Shown piece by piece: positions 16,626 to 24,746 of a stretch of DNA of 61,518 nt. A program made the position numbers and the translations under genes. How positions within the stretch are numbered: position 1 is the first letter of the stretch; every line of letters begins with the position of its first letter. Location: contig NZ_BAZS01000026.1 in NCBI RefSeq assembly GCF_001310895.1, positions 1 through 61,518 on the forward strand. Direction: 5' to 3'. The stretch comes from Virgibacillus halodenitrificans JCM 12304. Its GTDB lineage: Bacteria > Bacillota > Bacilli > Bacillales > Amphibacillaceae. The notes under the pieces are model-generated. The model ran no database searches, had not been told where the DNA came from, and saw only the letters and a list, made by a program, of their open reading frames with translations.

Positions 16626-16992
16626 AGGAATACTCCTCCTCTTTACAATCATTTGATAAACATAAACAATACCCTGTTACCTCAATTCCTTTTCCTTTCA
16701 GAAATCGAGCAGCCAGGTTTTTCTCAACCAGGTCAGTACCAATAAGGATAATGCGTTTATTTGGTATTTCATGATAATGACGTTTTAAATAAGGTAGCGG
16801 CAAGCAATGTGCGTCTATAATAAAATCACGATTGGAGGTCTGGTAATCTCTTATATCCAATAACTGCACGTTTTCTTCCCGAGAAGCTGCGACTTCTTGT
16901 GGAGTCATTTGTTTTACTCCTCGGACAGGCATATACCGTTGATAAACGAAATACGTTGCAGCCATTAGTCCTAAAGCAACCAAATAAATCAT
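16615..16992 (-). CDS. Membrane-anchored rhodanese-like protein without the catalytic cysteine
   Basis: 125 residues. Residues about 2-18 are a membrane anchor followed by 'RYMPVRGVKQMTPQEVAA', as in the rhodanese at 11468. The rhodanese fold is visible ('VQLLDIRDYQTS'), but the active loop reads 'IILIGTDLVEKNLAARF', with no Cys-x4-Arg-Ser. The C-terminus has instead 'YCLCLSNDC', three cysteines. It is the first gene of an operon with cstR, behind an operator at 17032-17047. A role in sulfur binding or sensing rather than catalysis is possible. Confidence 0.82.
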   Translation of the reverse strand: MIYLVALGLMAATYFVYQRYMPVRGVKQMTPQEVAASREENVQLLDIRDYQTSNRDFIIDAHCLPLPYLKRHYHEIPNKRIILIGTDLVEKNLAARFLKGKGIEVTGYCLCLSNDCKEEEYSYEI

Positions 16993-17031
16993 CGCCTACC
17001 CCTCTCTTCTTTGTAATACATTTACTATAAT

Positions 17032-17047
17032 ATACCCCTATAGGTAT
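17032..17047. promoter_or_regulatory. CstR-type operator upstream of the rhodanese-like/cstR operon
   Basis: ATACCCCTATAGGTAT is a near-palindrome 40 bp upstream of the start codon at 16992, and its 14-base core recurs at 15709-15722. Confidence 0.78.
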
Positions 17048-17061
17048 TTTGTCAAACCCTT

Positions 17062-18297
17062 TTATTGTTGTAAATTATTTTTTATTATTTGCACCCGTTT
17101 TAGCATACGTTCGTCTACGCTTAATACCTTAAATGATAAGTTATTTCTTTCAAGTGTTTCTCCTTCAGAAGGGAAATAATTAAACTCCCTCAGTAAATAT
17201 CCAGCAAGTACATCCTCTTCCTCAGGAATATCTGTATGAAAAATAGTATTCAAGCGATGTAAGGGGATTTTTCCATTACAAATAATTTCTGTATTAGTAA
17301 CCTTTTCTACAAGTGGCTCATTTCCTTTGTCCATTTCATCTTCTATTTCCAGACCAAGTAATACTTCTAGAATATCTTCGTGAGTAAGAATACCTTCGGT
17401 GCCGCCATACTCATCTAATACAATTGCCATGTGTTTCTTTTCTTGCATCATTTTACGAAATACCCATTCAATGGAATGAAATTCAAAAACAATTAATGGA
17501 TCCATATCACTGTATGATTCAAGTGATTCCTCCGGTTCAATGGACCAGGACAGTACGTATTTCGAGTGAAATACTCCAACAATGTTATCAATATCTTCCT
17601 CGTAAATAGGGTAGCGGGTAAACGGATTTTCAATTGCCATATTCCTCACTTCTTCAAAATCTGCTGTGTGTGGTAGGGCAACAATATCTACACGAGGTGT
17701 TTTCAATGCATCTTTTACGTTCAGATTATTAAACTCCAAGACGCCTTTAATCCGGTACGACTCGTCCTGCTTAAATATCCCTTCTGTTCTTGCAATATCA
17801 ACCATTGCTCTAATTTCATCTTTAGAAATAGAGGTGCTGTCTTCCTGCCCTTTGGACAGAAATTTTATAATGAAGCCAGTCATTGCATTTAGTACAATGG
17901 TTAACGGCTTAAACAACAAAACAATTCCTTTGATAACAGGATAAATTATATAAGAGATCCGATCAGGGAAGGTCGCCGCAACGGATTTTGGTATTACCTC
18001 TGAGAAAATAATGATTACAATAGTTAATACAGCTGAGGCAACCGCAACATTTATTCCATAATCTATTGCTACCATCGTTACTAACGTAGGTAGTAAAATA
18101 TTTGCGATATTATTCCCGATCAGTATTGTTGTAATAAATTCTTCCGGCTTGGACACCAGATTTAACAGTTTCTCTGATTTTTTATCATTATTATTCGCTT
18201 TGGATTGCAAACGCATTTTGTTTGCAGCAGTTAAAGCTGTTTCACTTCCAGAAAAGAAAAATGAAACAAAAAGTAGTACGATGATCGCGATGATCAC
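17062..18297 (-). CDS. CNNM/CorC (HlyC/CorC) family transporter
   Basis: 411 residues, GTG start with GGAGG nine bases upstream. The N-terminal DUF21 membrane domain (about 1-180) begins 'FFFSGSETALTAANKMRL'. Two CBS domains follow (about 200-320; 'DIVALPHTADFEEV', 'MAIVLDEYGGTEGILTHED'), then a C-terminal CorC_HlyC domain. The family contributes to magnesium export or resistance (MpfA/YhdP type). Monocistronic; its 5' side faces the small spore genes. Confidence 0.92.
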   Translation of the reverse strand: MIIAIIVLLFVSFFFSGSETALTAANKMRLQSKANNNDKKSEKLLNLVSKPEEFITTILIGNNIANILLPTLVTMVAIDYGINVAVASAVLTIVIIIFSEVIPKSVAATFPDRISYIIYPVIKGIVLLFKPLTIVLNAMTGFIIKFLSKGQEDSTSISKDEIRAMVDIARTEGIFKQDESYRIKGVLEFNNLNVKDALKTPRVDIVALPHTADFEEVRNMAIENPFTRYPIYEEDIDNIVGVFHSKYVLSWSIEPEESLESYSDMDPLIVFEFHSIEWVFRKMMQEKKHMAIVLDEYGGTEGILTHEDILEVLLGLEIEDEMDKGNEPLVEKVTNTEIICNGKIPLHRLNTIFHTDIPEEEDVLAGYLLREFNYFPSEGETLERNNLSFKVLSVDERMLKRVQIIKNNLQQ

Positions 18298-18354
18298 TAT
18301 TATATTCCTCCTTATGTTGACTCACTTGTTTCTATGATAAAGGAACCTGATTAA

Positions 18355-18480
18355 TAAGAAAAGTACAAGCGCTTTGCTTTAGTTGAAGTTTCTGTGAACA
18401 TAGAGTACATTCGCGCCCCAGAGCTGCATATGGAAGGATGGCACCTAAAATAAATAAGAATTAGCGCTCCTGTGGCAATC
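18355..18480. repeat. Degenerate dispersed repeat C-like
   Basis: Contains 'aagaaaagtacaagcgcttt' and a complementary-like end 'attagcgctcctgtggcaat', which resembles the ends of the repeat at 12642-12840. Highly diverged. It fills most of the gap between the CorC gene and the small spore gene. Confidence 0.35.
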
Positions 18481-18577
18481 TTAGCTTAAGTTTTTTGCCT
18501 TAGGTACTTATTTTTCCCACGTGTTTTTGATATAAACCTGGTTAAAGTAATAGTACCCCATTTATAGGAGGCTCAAC

Positions 18578-18697
18578 ATGAAAAGCACACATGAATTTGT
18601 AGAGAAATTTAATGATACAAAAAGAAAAGATCAGTTAAATAAACATCGACAAGGGCATAATGACCCGGCAAAAAAACTGCCTAATAAACGCCATTAG
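18578..18697 (+). CDS. Small DUF4023-like protein (39 residues)
   Basis: ATG start with AGGAGG seven bases upstream. The protein is short, strongly basic and hydrophilic: it begins 'MKSTHEFVEKFNDTKRKDQ' and ends 'DPAKKLPNKRH'. This layout matches the small DUF4023 proteins found only in spore-forming Bacillaceae. Its function is unknown. It lies 30 bp upstream of an H-type SASP gene on the same strand, so it is probably also made during sporulation. Confidence 0.72.
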   Translation: MKSTHEFVEKFNDTKRKDQLNKHRQGHNDPAKKLPNKRH

Positions 18698-18726
18698 TTA
18701 GTGCTTAAAGAAGGAGTGGGGATAGT

Positions 18727-18918
18727 ATGGATAAGCAGCGCGCCCAGGAAATCATGGATTCCTTGGCAATGATTCAGGTCCATTATCATGGAATCCCTGT
18801 ATATATTGAGGGTATTAACAATAAAGATGAAACAGCAACTGTTTTCCCATTGGATGAGATGCATAACAGTCAGCACGTTGAATTGCATGGGTTAAGCGAG
18901 AATAGAAGTACACCTTAG
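18727..18918 (+). CDS. sspH: H-type small acid-soluble spore protein
   Basis: 63 residues. It has the SspH pattern: 'MDKQRAQEIMDSLAMIQVHY' at the N-terminus, 'GIPVYIEGINNKDETATVFP' in the middle, and a C-terminal segment with 'VELHGLSE'. These minor SASPs are made in the forespore and degraded on germination. AAGGAG site before ATG. Probably cotranscribed with the preceding 39-residue gene. Confidence 0.85.
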   Translation: MDKQRAQEIMDSLAMIQVHYHGIPVYIEGINNKDETATVFPLDEMHNSQHVELHGLSENRSTP

Positions 18919-18960
18919 AAAGCAGCCACACCGGTTAATAAAAACTCGACCGAGTGAGAA

Positions 18961-19000
18961 AAAAAACCGAACTGGAGCATAATGTATGAGCCAGTTCGGT
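18961..19000 (-). terminator. Terminator of the coiled-coil protein gene
   Basis: Perfect stem accgaactgg / ccagttcggt, followed on the minus strand by TTTTTT; it can also end the convergent spore-protein transcript. Confidence 0.85.
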
Positions 19001-19046
19001 ATAAGAAATCTACCATACAATATGTCACCTTCGTATACCCACGCCC

Positions 19047-19790
19047 CTATTGTTTATCCTTGTTCTTTCTTTCCAAGGTCATATACGCAAGCGGTCGTTC
19101 TGGATCAGACATCAGTTTCGCTACATAGGAGGTTGTTAAATGGTATCCTTCTTCGACTTTCTCCGCTAAATAATTTGTTCTTTCAAATAGAATGGAACGA
19201 AAATGGTCCATTTGGCGGGTGATTTTCTCTGTAATCGCTTCTTGATTTTCCATTCTTTCCAGAACCTTTTCTTGACTCACTTCATGTTCCTTCACTTTTT
19301 CTCCAATTTCCTTTTGCCATTCTGTCTGTTGCTCAACTTTTGAAGTAAGCTTTTCATTTACTTCCCTGTGTCTTTCCAATTTGTCCGCGATGTCCTGGTA
19401 GCCTGAAGTAATCTCATTAAGCTGTTGGTCATACGTTTCCTTTGATAAATAATTTTCTTCTATTAATTTCTGTATGCTCAGCTGATTACCTTCCAACTTT
19501 TGCAGTACTTTTATAACATCGTTCTCCAATTTGTCATGTGTATCATTTAACTCCTTTAGTTGATTCAATTGGGTCGTAATATCTTTCCACTGATGTGTTT
19601 GTTTATTACTCTGTTGTTCATAGAGATTTTTTAATTCATAGAATGATGTAGATAGTGACTTATTTACCCTTTGCTGCTCTTCAATCATTTCTGCCACATG
19701 GTTTTTTATAAACACCTCCTGATTAGGTGCTTGTATTCCTTCATTATTTTTATAAATATCACCATGACGATGATTAATATATAAACCCAT
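19047..19790 (-). CDS. Uncharacterised coiled-coil protein
   Basis: 247 residues, acidic/basic and almost free of Cys, with long heptad-like stretches from about 30 to 215 (for example 'QLKELNDTHDKLENDVIKVL', 'KLTSKVEQQTEWQKEIGEKV'). No signal peptide or membrane helix. The N-terminal 'MGLYINHRHGDIYKNNEG' is separate from the coiled coil, and the C-terminal 50 residues form a small conserved-looking end. AAGGAG site before ATG. Neighbours are a SASP and a sirtuin, divergent. A structural or scaffolding role is possible, but I recognise no family. Confidence 0.75.
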   Translation of the reverse strand: MGLYINHRHGDIYKNNEGIQAPNQEVFIKNHVAEMIEEQQRVNKSLSTSFYELKNLYEQQSNKQTHQWKDITTQLNQLKELNDTHDKLENDVIKVLQKLEGNQLSIQKLIEENYLSKETYDQQLNEITSGYQDIADKLERHREVNEKLTSKVEQQTEWQKEIGEKVKEHEVSQEKVLERMENQEAITEKITRQMDHFRSILFERTNYLAEKVEEGYHLTTSYVAKLMSDPERPLAYMTLERKNKDKQ

Positions 19791-19929
19791 AAACTACACT
19801 CCTTGATCAGTTAACTGTTATAGCTTATGCAATTTCTGGACTTTTGACATAGAAGAGGGAGGTCAGTGTTACTGGGGCATATTATGCTAAAATAACGGGT
19901 ATAACATTGGATGGAAGGGGAGAGTTCAC

Positions 19930-20634
19930 ATGTTAAAAAAGTGGCTACAGAATTCCAATTATACAGTCGTTTTCACTGGGGCAGGAATGTCTACGGAAAG
20001 TGGGCTACCTGATTTCCGATCTTCTAACCAAGGACTATGGAATAAAAAAGACCCAAGCAAAATTGCCAGTACGGATGCATTAAATAATAATGTAAATGAC
20101 TTTATTTCCTTTTACAGAGAACGCGTATTAGGTGTGAAAGAATATAGTCCACATAAAGGGCATTATATTCTTGCTGATCTCGAAAAACAGGGATATGTGA
20201 AATCCATTATCACGCAAAATGTAGACGGCTTTCACCAACAAGCCGGATCGAAAAACGTAGCTGAACTGCATGGTACGTTACAAACGGTTCACTGTCAGAG
20301 TTGTGGAGAGGTGTATAGCAGCCAAGAGTACGTAGATAAAGAGTATTATTGTACCTGTGGAGGTATATTGCGTCCTTCTATCATATTATTTGGTGAGACA
20401 CTGCCACAGGATGCCTTTCAATTTGCCTTAGAGGAAAGCCGAAAAAGTGATCTATTTATTGTTCTAGGCTCATCACTAAGCGTTACGCCTGCTAACCAAT
20501 TTCCTTTAATAGCAAAAGAAATGGGCGCAAAACTTGTTATTATTAATCGGGAAAAGACTCCCTTTGATTACTATGCTGACCAAGTTATTAGAGACCAGGC
20601 AATTGGTAAAGTACTAGCAGAATTAGACATGTAG
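19930..20634 (+). CDS. NAD-dependent protein deacylase, sirtuin (Sir2/CobB) family
   Basis: 234 residues with the complete Sir2 core: 'FTGAGMSTESGLPDFRS' (NAD binding), 'TQNVDGFHQQAG', catalytic His in 'VAELHGTL', a zinc module with 'CQSCG' and 'CTCGG', and 'VLGSSLSVTPANQFP'. It removes acyl groups from lysines using NAD. Shorter than many bacterial sirtuins but with every motif. Monocistronic, with a GGGGAG site and its own terminator. Confidence 0.93.
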   Translation: MLKKWLQNSNYTVVFTGAGMSTESGLPDFRSSNQGLWNKKDPSKIASTDALNNNVNDFISFYRERVLGVKEYSPHKGHYILADLEKQGYVKSIITQNVDGFHQQAGSKNVAELHGTLQTVHCQSCGEVYSSQEYVDKEYYCTCGGILRPSIILFGETLPQDAFQFALEESRKSDLFIVLGSSLSVTPANQFPLIAKEMGAKLVIINREKTPFDYYADQVIRDQAIGKVLAELDM

Positions 20635-20642
20635 GCATACTA

Positions 20643-20700
20643 AAAGCCAGAGACTCAAAAGGTTGGATACTTTACAAATCTCTGGCTTAATATGTTTTTT
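20643..20700 (+). terminator. Terminator of the sirtuin gene
   Basis: aagccagaga pairs with tctctggctt across a long loop, followed by a TTTTTT run at 20695-20700. Confidence 0.65.
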
Positions 20701-20724
20701 TAAGTTTTGTGTGGTTTCAGCCAT

Positions 20725-21318
20725 TTAAGCCATCCATTTTGGAGGGGTATTTTTATCCCAGAATATTTCTCCAATTTCATGATGCTTAACAAAGTTATCT
20801 TCCTGTAAATGATAATGGAAATTAAACCAGTATCCTTCCAGTGGGCGGTTATCTCTACGAACATCAAACCTAGCTATATCTTCATTGGTTCGGAGATCAT
20901 AGACACTGAAAATTTTTTCACCAAATCCTTCTGTCGGCTGCTGGGTGATCTCGAAATAAAAGTCATGATCTTCTTCTGTAACCAAGGTTTCCACTACGGT
21001 CTCCATTTCCTTAATAATCACAGCTAAAAACTGATCATCCAAGCGCTCACTAATTCTAGGTCCTAACTTGGTATACGTCTGTGCTTTAACATCCTTCTTT
21101 AACGCATCTATATGTAAGCTGTCTGTTGATAATCCTGTCGCTTCAGTTGGCCTGTCTTCCACCATTTTTGGAGAGAAATCTTCGAGATGATCTCCTTTAG
21201 AAGACAAGGCATCTTTATTGTTTTCTGCATTTGTGTGTATATCCATTTGTGGCACATACATGCCAAGCGTCATAATTGCAACAAGAACGACGGCTATTTT
21301 TCTCATCCAAAGCTTCAT
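20725..21318 (-). CDS. ypjP: YpjP-family secreted/membrane-associated protein
   Basis: 197 residues from the ATG at 21318, which begins 'MKLWMRKIAVVLVAIMTLG' (signal peptide) and has GAGGAG upstream; the frame is open further 5' but without a better start. The C-terminal half is the conserved part: 'GFGEKIFSVYDLRTNEDIAR', 'GYWFNFHYHLQEDNF', 'HHEIGEIFWDKNTPPKWM'. YpjP is known only from Bacillaceae and its function is not established. Alone, convergent with the sirtuin gene. Confidence 0.88.
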   Translation of the reverse strand: MKLWMRKIAVVLVAIMTLGMYVPQMDIHTNAENNKDALSSKGDHLEDFSPKMVEDRPTEATGLSTDSLHIDALKKDVKAQTYTKLGPRISERLDDQFLAVIIKEMETVVETLVTEEDHDFYFEITQQPTEGFGEKIFSVYDLRTNEDIARFDVRRDNRPLEGYWFNFHYHLQEDNFVKHHEIGEIFWDKNTPPKWMA

Positions 21319-21407
21319 GGTTTCCAACTCCTCACTATACATAAATTTTAACACTTTTTCAGAAGTTGTCCACCATTTTAAAAATTTTTGCAAAATTAAT
21401 TTATTAT

Positions 21408-21434
21408 AAAAAGCCCGCGTATTACACGGGCTTT
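21408..21434 (-). terminator. Terminator of the second MBL-rhodanese gene
   Basis: Stem aagcccgcgt / acacgggctt (one wobble) followed on the minus strand by TTTTTATAA. Confidence 0.85.
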
Positions 21435-21443
21435 AATAACTTA

Positions 21444-22571
21444 TTAGACAGCGCAGCGATTAGGACCTATTTCCATTTCTTGTCGGGCATCATCATCTGG
21501 GTTTCTTTTACCCATATTTACCTCTCTAATCTTTTCATGACTGTTCGGTTGGGGAGGTAATTGATCTGTTACAAGGTTTTGGAATTCATCCTCATTCTCC
21601 ACCTGCAAACGATCATTTTGTCTGTAAAGGTTGTTCAGATCGGCTTGAACTGTCCCATCTTTATTAATTTCTTTCATATCACCAAAGTGGCCAGGCAATA
21701 CAATTAAATCCTGAGATAATTCTGGATATCTTGCGTACAGCGTTTCATAAAGATCTTTTACCCATTCATCTGCTTTGCCAGCTAGATCCGGACGACCGAT
21801 GGAATCGATAAACAACGTATCCCCAGTCAGTAAATATTGATTGTTAATGATAAAGCTGGTACTCCCTGGTGTATGACCTGGAGAATGAAACGCTGAAATT
21901 GTTACAGATTTACCTACCTCTATCTCTGTATTACTTGTAGTTGCCTTATAGGTTAAATCAATATTTTCCTCTTCATTTTCAGGGAAATAATAATCAGCAC
22001 TTACCTTGTCTGCTAACGTTTTTCCTCCAGAGATATGATCTGCATGAAGATGGGTATCCAGAACGCTATGAATAGAAGCTTGTTTATCTTCTGCGAAACG
22101 TTTATAGATATCTGTCATTCGAACAGGATCGACCACTGCTGCTTCACCATTATTAATAATCATATAAGAAAGACAACCCTTACCAATACGTAGAAACTGA
22201 TAAATTTCTCCTCCATCAGATAAGTTTGCTACTTTGACTGGTTCAAGATGTTCGCTCCATGCTGTCATTCCCCCTTCTAAGTAGGTAATATTTTCAACAC
22301 CCGCTTTTTTAAGGGTTTCCACTCCATCTTGAGAGGATATACCTCTTGCACAAACAACATATATGGTTTGATCGTGAGGAAGCTCTTCTTTTATATCTTC
22401 TACTTCATCTTTTAGTTGTTTAAAAGGAACATTTATACTTTTTACGTTTTCTCCTTCAATTTTCCAATCAGAATAATCCTCTTCTTTGCGGATATCAAGG
22501 ATAAACACCTTTTCACCATTAAGAATTTTTTGAGCTAATCTTTTAGTTGTCAGTGGCTTTACTTCCGCCAT
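21444..22571 (-). CDS. Second rhodanese-metallo-beta-lactamase fusion, persulfide dioxygenase-like
   Basis: 375 residues from the ATG at 22571 (GGAGG eight bases upstream; the earlier in-frame start at 22586 lacks one). Layout is the same as the 13234 protein: rhodanese with 'IYVVCARGISSQDG', then MBL with '[18 protein letters not shown]', 'SPGHTPGSTSF', 'LLTGDTLFIDS' and 'VLPGHFGD', then a tail ending 'GPNRCAV'. It is probably a duplicate that acts on a different persulfide or under different conditions. It stands alone, about 5 kb from the operon, but behind CstR-like operators (22605-22641). Confidence 0.92.
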   Translation of the reverse strand: MAEVKPLTTKRLAQKILNGEKVFILDIRKEEDYSDWKIEGENVKSINVPFKQLKDEVEDIKEELPHDQTIYVVCARGISSQDGVETLKKAGVENITYLEGGMTAWSEHLEPVKVANLSDGGEIYQFLRIGKGCLSYMIINNGEAAVVDPVRMTDIYKRFAEDKQASIHSVLDTHLHADHISGGKTLADKVSADYYFPENEEENIDLTYKATTSNTEIEVGKSVTISAFHSPGHTPGSTSFIINNQYLLTGDTLFIDSIGRPDLAGKADEWVKDLYETLYARYPELSQDLIVLPGHFGDMKEINKDGTVQADLNNLYRQNDRLQVENEDEFQNLVTDQLPPQPNSHEKIREVNMGKRNPDDDARQEMEIGPNRCAV

Positions 22572-22604
22572 TACTGATCCCTCCATTTAAAAATTCTTTA
22601 TATA

Positions 22605-22641
22605 AAACCTCTATAGTATACCCGTACCCCTATAGTTATAG
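22605..22641. promoter_or_regulatory. Overlapping CstR-like operators upstream of the second MBL-rhodanese
   Basis: The segment holds acctctatagtataccc followed at once by gtacccctatagttatag, that is, two copies of an ACCyCTATAG-type half-palindrome about 20 bp apart. The same core occurs at 15708 and 17032, tying this gene to the sulfur operon. Confidence 0.7.
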
Positions 22642-22708
22642 ATTTAAACGACAGAAAGGAAGAGATAGGATATAATAGTTCAAATGAATTACAACGGAGG
22701 GTGAGTAG

Positions 22709-23137
22709 ATGATTAAAATAAAGGAGCTACAATTAAAGGAAGATATTATAGAGGCTTTTCCGATTATGAATGAGCTTCGTTCGCATCTTGATCTCGATTC
22801 ATATATAGAACTGGTTCAAGAAGCTATAGAAAAAGATATGTACCACCTTGTTGCTCTTTATGAGCACGGGGAAATAGCTGCTGTCATTGGATATAAACCA
22901 ATGATCACCCTTTATTATGGCCGGTTCATTTGGGTGTGTGATTTGGTTACAAAAGAGGATAAGCGTTCCAATGGTTTCGGGGAGAAGTTACTGTCCTTTG
23001 TAGAGAATTGGGCTAAAAAAAACAAGTATCAAGCTGTTGCTTTGTCCTCCGGTTTACAACGTACAGAGGCCCATCGCTTTTATGAGGAGAGAATGGCGTA
23101 TGATAGAGTAAGTTTCGTTTTCAAAAAATTAATATAG
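22709..23137 (+). CDS. GNAT-family N-acetyltransferase
   Basis: 142 residues. The acetyl-CoA loop is in 'VTKEDKRSNGFGEKLLSFVE' (R-x-x-G-x-G variant RSNGFG), with the usual beta strands before it and 'AVALSSGLQRTEAHRFYEE' after. Substrate not predictable. GGAGGG site before ATG; alone between convergent and divergent neighbours. Confidence 0.88.
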   Translation: MIKIKELQLKEDIIEAFPIMNELRSHLDLDSYIELVQEAIEKDMYHLVALYEHGEIAAVIGYKPMITLYYGRFIWVCDLVTKEDKRSNGFGEKLLSFVENWAKKNKYQAVALSSGLQRTEAHRFYEERMAYDRVSFVFKKLI

Positions 23138-23180
23138 AAGATAAGTAATTTGCCAATTAGCGTTAATTTTCAATTCCTAG

Positions 23181-23214
23181 AAAACCTCCGACTGGTAGCC
23201 TCATCGGAGGTTGA
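23181..23214. terminator. Bidirectional terminator
   Basis: aacctccga / tcggaggtt stem between the convergent acetyltransferase and phosphatase genes. Confidence 0.75.
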
Positions 23215-23219
23215 TTTCG

Positions 23220-23756
23220 TCACTTTTCCCAAATTCTGTGGATAGTTGCCTTTCCATTAGCTATATTGAGCTCAAATACATCTGGATTTGTAAGACTGCT
23301 CCAATCTTCAAATCCATAATTCGGATCTATGTACATGAGAAGAAGTGATAGCAAATTTCCATGTGTAGCTAGGATGGTACTCGTATCATCTTCTAATTCC
23401 TCTATTACGGACACAATGCGTTGTGTTGCTTTATTACTCGATTCCCCACCAGGATATGTTAGTTCCAGATCTTCAAACGTAATTCGTAGTTTTTCAAACC
23501 AATCTGAAAGATTCTCTTTACTTAATACACGTTCAGCAAGTCTTGGATCAGTTTCTATCTCCATATCCCATTTTGAGGCCAACGCATCGACCGACTGTTG
23601 GGCTCTTATAAAAGGACTTGAGATAATACGGTCTGGTCGTTTATTAAAAAAAGCTGCTAATTGATTTGCCTGCTGCTTGCCTTGTTCTGTAAGCGGAGCT
23701 TCTGGTTCTTGCCCCTCTGCCTTACAATGTCTTACTACATAGATTAATTTACTCAT
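23220..23756 (-). CDS. Histidine phosphatase family protein
   Basis: 178 residues. The catalytic RHG-type motif is 'VVRHCKAEGQEPEAPLTEQG' (phospho-acceptor His), the second arginine region is 'RIISSPFIRAQQS', and the second His is in 'ILATHGNLLSL'. Usual RHG has Gly after His; here it is Cys (RHC), seen in some subfamilies. Substrate unknown. It is 15 bp downstream of the nucleotidyltransferase gene, in the same operon. Confidence 0.9.
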   Translation of the reverse strand: MSKLIYVVRHCKAEGQEPEAPLTEQGKQQANQLAAFFNKRPDRIISSPFIRAQQSVDALASKWDMEIETDPRLAERVLSKENLSDWFEKLRITFEDLELTYPGGESSNKATQRIVSVIEELEDDTSTILATHGNLLSLLLMYIDPNYGFEDWSSLTNPDVFELNIANGKATIHRIWEK

Positions 23757-23771
23757 GTTTTTGCTCCTTCT

Positions 23772-24542
23772 TTATAATGGTATAGTAAGCATTTTTTCCA
23801 TGAAAGCCTGTACTCTCTTTTTCCCTTCCAAATTCAGGGCGGAAATTATCCACTCCTTTTCGCTAGCAACAAGCTGTTGAATACGCCTTGCTGCTTGTGA
23901 ATGAGCTTCAGGGGTAAGGCTTTCAAAAATAGCTGTAATACTACTTACCATCTGTTCCGGTACAGAGGATGCTATTGTCTTTAGTCCCAGTTGCGCACGT
24001 TCAGGACAATAATGATGAAGCAATACCCTTGCCATATGTGTCATCACATGCTGCAGCATAGCCACAGACCATAGGTCATTCCCTCTGGAAGCCGACTTCT
24101 TATATTGAAACAAAAACCACACAACATCTATGACATCATCTTTGAATTCTTCTTCCGACAATCGTAAATTTTGTGAGCTTTTATACTTGTCTAATCTGCC
24201 TTCCGGGTCATATAGTACCGTAAAATAATCCTTCTGCTTAAATGATTGTTCCGTAACTGTAAAGAGGTCGAGGTGAAGGAGATTATTATATACAGCAATA
24301 ATTTGTGGTGCAATAATAAAAATATCATCCCAAAATAATATATCTTGATATGCCTTAAGGTGCATGAGTCGCTTTTCCAGAAACAGTGCTTCATCTTTTT
24401 GGTCAACCAGGCAGTATAGATCAATATCAGAATGCTCGTCATGCTCACCTCTACCCATCGACCCTTTAAGGAAAATTGCTTTCACAAGTGGATCTGCTTT
24501 TAGACTCTCCGTTATTTTTTCTACAGCATCTTCTTGAAGCAA
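23772..24542 (-). CDS. Nucleotidyltransferase domain protein (Pol beta-like)
   Basis: 256 residues, TTG start with AGGGGG upstream. The N-terminal nucleotidyltransferase motif is 'FLKGSMGRGEHDEHSDIDLY' (G-S-x2-R-G and D-x-D). The C-terminal part is alpha-helical, as in aminoglycoside nucleotidyltransferase-like proteins. It could modify a small molecule; no substrate can be named. Upstream of the phosphatase gene in a two-gene operon. Confidence 0.82.
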   Translation of the reverse strand: MLQEDAVEKITESLKADPLVKAIFLKGSMGRGEHDEHSDIDLYCLVDQKDEALFLEKRLMHLKAYQDILFWDDIFIIAPQIIAVYNNLLHLDLFTVTEQSFKQKDYFTVLYDPEGRLDKYKSSQNLRLSEEEFKDDVIDVVWFLFQYKKSASRGNDLWSVAMLQHVMTHMARVLLHHYCPERAQLGLKTIASSVPEQMVSSITAIFESLTPEAHSQAARRIQQLVASEKEWIISALNLEGKKRVQAFMEKMLTIPL

Positions 24543-24746
24543 ACGCCTTTCCCCCTTTTCTTATATAAATAAATATTACGCCATTATATACTTATACCGA
24601 AAAATAAAACAAGTAGTAAAGAAAAAAATCGGGCTCTCATATAGTTCTCTTCTCCGGCCAATTTTCTGCTGTTGCAGTGGATATTCCCGCTCTATTCTCC
24701 GGCCGAATACTTCACTCTAGTGCTGAGCTTTTCGCCTTCCATAAAT

